A stretch of DNA of 24,046 nucleotides, taken from IMG/VR virus record IMGVR_UViG_3300030107_003145, positions 1 to 24,046 of that record; one strand, 5' to 3'. A program made the translations under genes and the position numbers. Of this stretch, positions 20,055 through 24,046 are shown in pieces (position 1 is the first letter of the stretch; every line of letters begins with the position of its first letter). This stretch comes from a virus. Under the pieces are notes generated by a model. That model saw only the letters and a list, made by a program, of their open reading frames with translations, was not told the DNA's origin and did not search any database.

Positions 20055-20461
20055 TGAGCAATAAGTGGACAAATGTTGAACAAGCCAAGCAAGACGATTC
20101 TGTGCGAACAGAAAGACTTAAGGTGTGGAGAGAAGGTGGGCGCAAAAAGTTTGAAGAAACCTGTAATTACCAAAAACCTTCCCACAACGACCCAGACGCT
20201 TTTAAAACATATCTTGAAGGAAAATCCTCCGACTATAAAAAAGGATTCATTACAGGAATGTTGTTTATTAAGGATATGCACAGCCGACCTAAACATAAAT
20301 GCAAAACTTGTTTAGATACTGGTTGGGTGAGAGAAATTACAGGTATGTTTTCTTTAAACAGAGACGAGGCAAAAGAAAGCTACAACAAAGGTGAGGCGGG
20401 GTCGCCAGACGGATTTCATTGTTATTCCGAGGCGAGAAAGTGTGAGGAATGTCAGCCATGA
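20054..20461 (+). CDS. Zinc-ribbon-like hypothetical protein (135 aa)
   Basis: The ATG at 20054 overlaps the previous stop (TGATG) behind a G-rich ribosome site and is preferred over a GTG three codons earlier. The N-terminal 80 residues are charged helix. The C-terminal part has C83xxC86 (HKCKTCLDTGWV) and C130xxC133 (RKCEECQP), the spacing of a DnaJ-type or ribbon zinc site with a CxxCxxTG turn. Such modules bind nucleic acid or protein partners. It ends in an ATGA overlap with the next gene. Confidence 0.7.
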   Translation: MSNKWTNVEQAKQDDSVRTERLKVWREGGRKKFEETCNYQKPSHNDPDAFKTYLEGKSSDYKKGFITGMLFIKDMHSRPKHKCKTCLDTGWVREITGMFSLNRDEAKESYNKGEAGSPDGFHCYSEARKCEECQP

Positions 20462-20913
20462 GTCTAACGGAAGAAATACATTTTCATTGGAAAGCCTTGT
20501 TGGGCGCAGACGAAACCGAGAACTTCAAAGGTTTGGGGTTGACGGAAACGGAATACCACATGGGCAAAATAATTGACCGAATACTGATTGATACAGGTCA
20601 TGGAAGAATGAAGATCAGAATACAGTTAGAACAGGGGGAAAAACGAGAGAGGAACACGTTTAAGCATAAAAACTATGTCATAGACATCTTCCCAGTAACA
20701 CCAGACACAGCATGGCTTGAATACGAAAAGACAGACGACATTTCCGTTTTAAGTGGGGAGGAAATAGGTCGATTTGGTTATCGTGTTTATGACCAAGAGC
20801 AAAACCTTGTCTATGAGGACTTATACAACATGGGCGATAAAGGTGCTTGTTTGGAAAACGCAAAAAATGAGATTAGGGTTTTAATAGAGGAGGCAAGTGA
20901 TGATATTAGTTAA
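20458..20913 (+). CDS. Hypothetical protein (151 aa)
   Basis: The ATG at 20458 overlaps the previous stop by four bases (ATGA). The N-terminus is polar and acidic (SLTEEIHFHWKALLGADETE). A beta-rich centre follows (GRMKIRIQLEQGEKRERN, YVIDIFPVTPDTAWLEYEK, GRFGYRVYDQEQNLVYEDL) and then an acidic helix at the end (NEIRVLIEEASDD). The alternating strands suggest a small beta domain. No catalytic motif or cysteine pair is visible. It overlaps the start of the next gene by 14 bases. Confidence 0.65.
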   Translation: MSLTEEIHFHWKALLGADETENFKGLGLTETEYHMGKIIDRILIDTGHGRMKIRIQLEQGEKRERNTFKHKNYVIDIFPVTPDTAWLEYEKTDDISVLSGEEIGRFGYRVYDQEQNLVYEDLYNMGDKGACLENAKNEIRVLIEEASDDIS

Positions 20914-21175
20914 GATTGGTGTCCAAGACGGAGAAAGAGAATATTCTGATTGGACTTATTACGAAAACTTTAATCAAACTGATTATTTAGAGGGAGAAAT
21001 AACTGATAGAGAAATTTTATCTGAGTTTTTGGGGTTTAGTCTTACTGACGATGATTACTTGGATAAAGATAGAGAGAAGTATTGGAATGATACAAGTGCT
21101 GTTTGGGTAAATAATGTTTTAAATATATCTGAACAGGACTTAAAAACTTTAAGACAATATGGAATTTTATATTAA
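20900..21175 (+). CDS. Acidic hypothetical protein (91 aa)
   Basis: The ATG at 20900 lies seven bases after GGAGG, better placed than the GTG one codon earlier. The protein has about 20 acidic against 8 basic residues and many aromatics (EYSDWTYYENFNQTDYLEGE, TDDDYLDKDREKYWND). Strong negative charge and compact size are the only clear traits. A DNA-mimic or inhibitor role would be speculation. Confidence 0.65.
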   Translation: MILVKIGVQDGEREYSDWTYYENFNQTDYLEGEITDREILSEFLGFSLTDDDYLDKDREKYWNDTSAVWVNNVLNISEQDLKTLRQYGILY

Positions 21176-21186
21176 GGGGAAGAATG

Positions 21187-21705
21187 ATGAGTGAACAAAA
21201 ACACTACGAATACTACATAGGCGGTTTTTACTATGAGGGCGAAAAGCCCGATGTAAGCCATGTGATTATTTTCAACAAAGAAGGCGAACCTATAGAGGAA
21301 AGCGAGGGGTTTTCTCACGACTATAACTGCACAGACGCAGACGGTGTTTGGGATTTTAGCAATGTTGCTTTAACCGAAGAACCTCACGATCATTGCGTTG
21401 TTGTTGAATATAAAACAAACAAGGTTTTAGGTTTGGTGGAGATATTTAGCGAAGAAGATAATGAACCAGTACATACAGGATATGAAATAGGTTATGAAGA
21501 AGAAGGTGCGTTGGAATATTTTTGGCAATCATTAGAAGATGACAAAGAAAAACGAGACGCTTATTTTGATGCAACCAAACACAAAATCGTCACTCACAAG
21601 TGGAAAGAGATCACAGACGCAGATGATGAGGCACAAGGTCTTAGAGATTGGGAGTGGTACATAGAAGTCTTTAAAATAAAGGAGGTGTCTGATGAAAACC
21701 TATAA
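21187..21705 (+). CDS. Acidic hypothetical protein (173-aa frame, 172 from second ATG)
   Basis: Two adjacent ATG codons (21184, 21187) follow AGGGGA. The second is better spaced and gives MSEQKHYEYYIGGFYYEGEK. The protein is acidic with beta-type segments (VSHVIIFNKEGEPIEESEG, HCVVVEYKTNKVLGLVEIF) and a helical acidic end. No known domain is recognised. The gene ends across the AGGAGGTGTCTG cassette of the next start, overlapping it by 14 bases. Confidence 0.65.
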   Translation: MSEQKHYEYYIGGFYYEGEKPDVSHVIIFNKEGEPIEESEGFSHDYNCTDADGVWDFSNVALTEEPHDHCVVVEYKTNKVLGLVEIFSEEDNEPVHTGYEIGYEEEGALEYFWQSLEDDKEKRDAYFDATKHKIVTHKWKEITDADDEAQGLRDWEWYIEVFKIKEVSDENL

Positions 21706-21919
21706 AAACAGTAGTGCTACCGATTTAATACATGGGCTGATGCTGATATGGAAACAGAAACTTGATGCTTGTTTAGATGAAGATGAGATAAAAGATTTTA
21801 TGGACGAAGAATATATTAAAGATTTACTGTTTGATCTAAGCAGTTTATGTGATGAGTATGCGGTTGACTTTAATCAACTGTTAAAAGAGCATCAAAAGTT
21901 TCACGAAGGAGGTGTCTGA
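21692..21919 (+). CDS. Acidic helical protein (75 aa)
   Basis: It starts right after GGAGGTGTCTG. The product is helical and acidic (about 17 Asp/Glu against 8 Lys): KQKLDACLDEDEIKDFMDEE, then DLLFDLSSLCDEYAVDFNQL. It ends by the same GGAGGTGTCTGATGA cassette, which supplies the next start. No family recognised. Confidence 0.65.
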   Translation: MKTYKNSSATDLIHGLMLIWKQKLDACLDEDEIKDFMDEEYIKDLLFDLSSLCDEYAVDFNQLLKEHQKFHEGGV

Positions 21920-22128
21920 TGAGTGAAATAACCGATAACCTAAAACATTTCCTAAAGGTACAGAGCCTTCAGTTTGACCAAGCCAGAATACAGGCAACGA
22001 AACAAGCTGACGATCTAGGACTAACACAACACGAGCCGAGAATGTACTTCATTCAACAGAGAATGGACGAGCTTCTGGGTGTTTATTCAAGATATTACTT
22101 TAAATTTGAGGGAGACAAAAATGACTGA
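21919..22128 (+). CDS. Hypothetical helical protein (69 aa)
   Basis: Coupled to the previous gene by TGATG after a GGAGGTGTC site. The sequence is helical and mixed-charge (NLKHFLKVQSLQFDQARIQA, PRMYFIQQRMDELLGVYSRY). It is less acidic than its neighbours. Possible small binding protein; function unknown. Confidence 0.6.
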   Translation: MSEITDNLKHFLKVQSLQFDQARIQATKQADDLGLTQHEPRMYFIQQRMDELLGVYSRYYFKFEGDKND

Positions 22129-22483
22129 CATAGGAAACAGATGTGTTCATTGTGGAGAGGACACTTCTTTTGGGAGCGGACGATTCGTGAACAGAATACC
22201 AGCAGACGCAGATTATGAGGCAACGGACAGCGAAGGCAAAATCATTTTCGCTGAGGGCGAATATCGAGACGGGTACGCTTGTCCAGATTGTAGTGGTTTC
22301 GACTGCGACAGGTGTGATGAGATGATCTACATAGATGAAGATTTAACGCCAGATTGTGTTTTTGAGTGGGAAAAAGGCGGGAACGGAGAGTTTTCAGACG
22401 GTGCTTTCAGAGTGCATGAGAAATGTTTGACCAAAGAAGAAAAACAGACTATGGAACGGAACATAGAATTGGGGGTGGTGTGA
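22121..22483 (+). CDS. Multi-cysteine zinc-finger protein (120 aa)
   Basis: The ATG at 22121 (site GAGGGAG) is preferred over upstream non-ATG codons; it overlaps the previous gene by eight bases. Cysteines come in pairs: C8xxC11, C54xxC57, C62xxC65, plus C79 and C102. These can form two zinc sites. Between them, NRIPADADYEATDSEGKI and FAEGEYRDGYACPDC form a beta-hairpin. The layout is that of a small phage zinc-binding protein, likely binding nucleic acid or a host factor. I recall similar genes in marine phages, none with a known role. Confidence 0.72.
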   Translation: MTDIGNRCVHCGEDTSFGSGRFVNRIPADADYEATDSEGKIIFAEGEYRDGYACPDCSGFDCDRCDEMIYIDEDLTPDCVFEWEKGGNGEFSDGAFRVHEKCLTKEEKQTMERNIELGVV

Positions 22484-22704
22484 TGAGTAATCCAAATTTT
22501 GAATACTGGGTTGATGAAGAAGGAAAAACGGACACCGAATTGTCCTTATCTAGTGATGGTTTTCTCGAGCTGACTGAAAAACTAGAGGGTCTTTTTGAAT
22601 CTTTTGGTTTAACTAGGGAAAAATCTGAGGATGAGTTTGCCTTTATCAGAGAAGATTTACTGCTCTGTTTTAATAAACAGGCCAATGAGGAGGTGTCCAA
22701 ATGA
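22483..22704 (+). CDS. Acidic hypothetical protein (73 aa)
   Basis: The ATG overlaps the previous stop (TGATG) after GGGGGTGGTG. The product is acidic and helical in the second half (LELTEKLEGLFESFGLTREK). Its last codons contain GAGGAGGTGTCC, the ribosome site of the next gene. No family recognised. Confidence 0.62.
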   Translation: MSNPNFEYWVDEEGKTDTELSLSSDGFLELTEKLEGLFESFGLTREKSEDEFAFIREDLLLCFNKQANEEVSK

Positions 22705-22928
22705 GTATTAAACACGAAGAACATTACTGGGAGGATAAAACCAAAGCGTTTTTACAAGGAATAGACTACGAAGATTTGATAACCATTGTAGAGGTTGCTC
22801 GAATTGCTTTAGAGGATACTGCTTGGCCTCATCTCCGTTCTGGTATAGGACATGAACTCGATCTCTCCGATGAAGAACTAGAGAGAGTTTATAAACTTAT
22901 CGAAATAGAGGAGAAGAATGATGAGTAA
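22701..22928 (+). CDS. Acidic helical protein (75 aa)
   Basis: It starts with ATGA overlap after GGAGGTGTCCAA. It is helical throughout (DYEDLITIVEVARIALEDTA, DLSDEELERVYKLIEIEEKN), acidic, and lacks cysteine or membrane segments. It overlaps the next gene by eight bases. Confidence 0.62.
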   Translation: MSIKHEEHYWEDKTKAFLQGIDYEDLITIVEVARIALEDTAWPHLRSGIGHELDLSDEELERVYKLIEIEEKNDE

Positions 22929-23136
22929 TGGCGCAAGAGTCACTTTTGATAGTGAAACAGGGAAAGGCAAAGTTTGGCTTGGTTGGGGTAGAGGTCATGT
23001 TCTTTTTGAAATAGACGAGCAAACGGGAGAACCTACAAACTGGGAAAACCCAAACGCTAACGCAAGAAAAAATGTCAGCGATCTGCTGATACAACGAGCG
23101 AAAAAGATTTTTGAGCAACAAATGGAGGATGATTAA
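22921..23136 (+). CDS. Hypothetical protein (71 aa)
   Basis: Of the two adjacent ATG codons (22918, 22921), the second is seven bases from GAGGAG. The product is beta-type at the start (NGARVTFDSETGKGKVWLGW, HVLFEIDEQTGEPTNWENP) with a helical end (NVSDLLIQRAKKIFEQQMED). It is less acidic than its neighbours. The fold may be a small beta-plus-helix domain; function unknown. Confidence 0.62.
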   Translation: MSNGARVTFDSETGKGKVWLGWGRGHVLFEIDEQTGEPTNWENPNANARKNVSDLLIQRAKKIFEQQMEDD

Positions 23137-23387
23137 TGTTAAATAAACACGAAGTTACTATTATTTGGGGAACAGACCGAGAAGAAGAAACTTCTTACGC
23201 TTTTGAAACTCAAGAGGAATTAGATGCTTTCCTTCTAGGCATAGCTGAAGGTGATGGGTGGTGGGAGTATGAAATTAAGGAGGAAGCTAAATGCACGGAT
23301 GGTTCAGACGACATAATAGAAGGTCGGGTTGAGTCTGCTAATGCTTTACTTGAGCAAATTAAAAAGTGGGAGGCGGGTGATGAGTAA
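23136..23387 (+). CDS. Acidic hypothetical protein (83 aa)
   Basis: Coupled by TAATG, with GGAGG eight bases upstream. The start reads HEVTIIWGTDREEETSYAFE, then a helix TQEELDAFLLGIAEGDGWWE, a strand and a C-terminal helix (ESANALLEQIKKWEA). The pattern beta, beta, helix, beta, helix is that of a small alpha/beta domain. Glu/Asp-rich. No family recognised. Confidence 0.65.
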   Translation: MLNKHEVTIIWGTDREEETSYAFETQEELDAFLLGIAEGDGWWEYEIKEEAKCTDGSDDIIEGRVESANALLEQIKKWEAGDE

Positions 23388-23592
23388 ACCAACAACAGAA
23401 GAAATGCGAGAGCAATTAGTCAATAACGAAGTGGACTATATAACAGAACTGGTTTTTAAAGACAGACATCAAGAGCTTTTTGATTTTGTCTACACTAATT
23501 CTAAAAACATAGACGATAACGATGTTATAGAGATGTATATGAACTTATATGGAGATATGTTTGACGAAGAGGAGGTGTCTGATGACAATTAA
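23380..23592 (+). CDS. Acidic helical protein (70 aa)
   Basis: The ATG at 23380 follows GGAGGCGGGTG and is preferred over upstream in-frame starts lacking a ribosome site. The product is helical and acidic (PTTEEMREQLVNNEVDYITE, DVIEMYMNLYGDMFDEEEVS). Its last codons carry the GAGGAGGTGTCTG cassette for the next gene, overlapping it by 11 bases. Confidence 0.62.
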   Translation: MSKPTTEEMREQLVNNEVDYITELVFKDRHQELFDFVYTNSKNIDDNDVIEMYMNLYGDMFDEEEVSDDN

Positions 23593-23806
23593 TTATAGCG
23601 AAAAACTGAAAGAAGTAGTTATCGATTATGTTAAAGACGAAAGATGTTCTACAGATGATGCTGAATATATCCCTATGGAAGTCGCTTTACCTAAAAAAGA
23701 ATACCCAAAAGAATACAAGAAATACAAAACAGATTGGGTAGATGAAGATGATTTTTTAGTAGGGTTTGAAGATATTATTAAAATTGTTGATGAGGAGGGT
23801 GTCTGA
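23582..23806 (+). CDS. Hypothetical acidic protein (74 aa)
   Basis: The ATG at 23582 follows GAGGAGGTGTCTG. The first part is a helix (YSEKLKEVVIDYVKDERCST), the middle is Lys/Tyr/Pro-rich (PKKEYPKEYKKYKTDWVDED) and the end is acidic. It finishes with GGAGGGTGTCTGATGAG, which starts the next gene. Not recognised. Confidence 0.62.
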   Translation: MTINYSEKLKEVVIDYVKDERCSTDDAEYIPMEVALPKKEYPKEYKKYKTDWVDEDDFLVGFEDIIKIVDEEGV

Positions 23807-23979
23807 TGAGTAGTGCTAAAGAAAGAGACTATAAAGACACAGACACTTTTGAGTTGTTTAAAAAAGACTTGGACAAGGTGTTAGAAAAACACTATCCAAA
23901 CACAGATTATGAATGGGATTATCTATCTGACAAATGGATTGAGTTAAGAGTGTGGATTAAGGAGTGGAAAGATGAGTAG
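23806..23979 (+). CDS. Hypothetical protein (57 aa)
   Basis: The ATG overlaps the previous stop (TGATG) behind AGGAGGGTG. The product is helical and acidic/aromatic (DTFELFKKDLDKVLEKHYPN, YEWDYLSDKWIELRVWIKEW). It overlaps the next start by eight bases, with AGGAG in place. Operon fit and strong start signals support it. Confidence 0.62.
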   Translation: MSSAKERDYKDTDTFELFKKDLDKVLEKHYPNTDYEWDYLSDKWIELRVWIKEWKDE

Positions 23980-24046
23980 AAGTATAGACGAACACAAACT
24001 CCTTGAAAAACTAAGAGAGGACGAGAACAAATCACTAAAGAGACTT
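23972..24046 (+). CDS. Hypothetical protein, partial (C-terminus beyond window)
   Basis: ATG at 23972 follows AGGAG by eight bases. The 25 codons visible read MSRSIDEHKLLEKLREDENK plus SLKRL and remain open at the window end. It is another small helical gene of the same train. Confidence 0.55.
   Translation, partial: MSRSIDEHKLLEKLREDENKSLKRL

Overview
The window is part of a tailed double-stranded DNA phage (Caudoviricetes). It has a terminase large subunit, portal, scaffold-like protein, major capsid protein, head-tail adaptors and a repetitive tail protein, all packed almost without gaps. The proteins look like those of uncultured marine (Mediterranean-type) phages of proteobacteria, and strong Shine-Dalgarno sites fit a Gram-negative bacterial host. 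The host cannot be fixed from the sequence. I see no tRNA, rRNA, CRISPR array, integrase, DNA polymerase or lysis gene here.

Layout. Positions 1-17870 are transcribed leftward (minus strand). Read in that direction they hold a zinc-finger protein, a 26-residue membrane peptide, a 291-base gene-free stretch with large inverted repeats, an HNH nuclease, two small proteins, TerL, three unknown virion or morphogenesis proteins, the portal, a repetitive glutamine-rich protein, a small protein that appears to start at ATT, a GroES-like co-chaperonin, a scaffold-like protein, a conserved unknown, a decoration-like protein and the major capsid protein. A textbook UUCG-loop terminator follows the capsid gene. 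A second leftward block then carries another decoration-like protein, connector proteins, a Rossmann-type (DUF115/sialyltransferase-like) protein and a tail protein cut by the window edge. Most genes are coupled by TAATG, TGATG or ATGA overlaps.

A divergent promoter region lies at about 17880-17960. From there to the right end nearly all genes run rightward: a long train of small, mostly acidic, unrecognised proteins that look like early or accessory genes. Many share one start cassette (GGAGGTGTCTGATGA-like). One gene runs against this block, a VRR-NUC/PD-(D/E)XK nuclease at 19213-19623.

How the genes work together. HNH and TerL probably act in packaging. The co-chaperonin probably helps the host GroEL fold the capsid protein encoded three genes downstream. 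Scaffold, capsid and decoration proteins build the head, and the adaptor and tail genes complete the virion.

The most unusual signal is a family of large hairpins (17376-17435, 18357-18422, 19164-19212). They share a small apical hairpin with a CG-TTC-CG core. Two of them have near-identical left halves, and both differences are compensated on the opposite arm. This points to a selected, repeated DNA or RNA structure. A 34-base perfect palindrome (17495-17528) lies among them.
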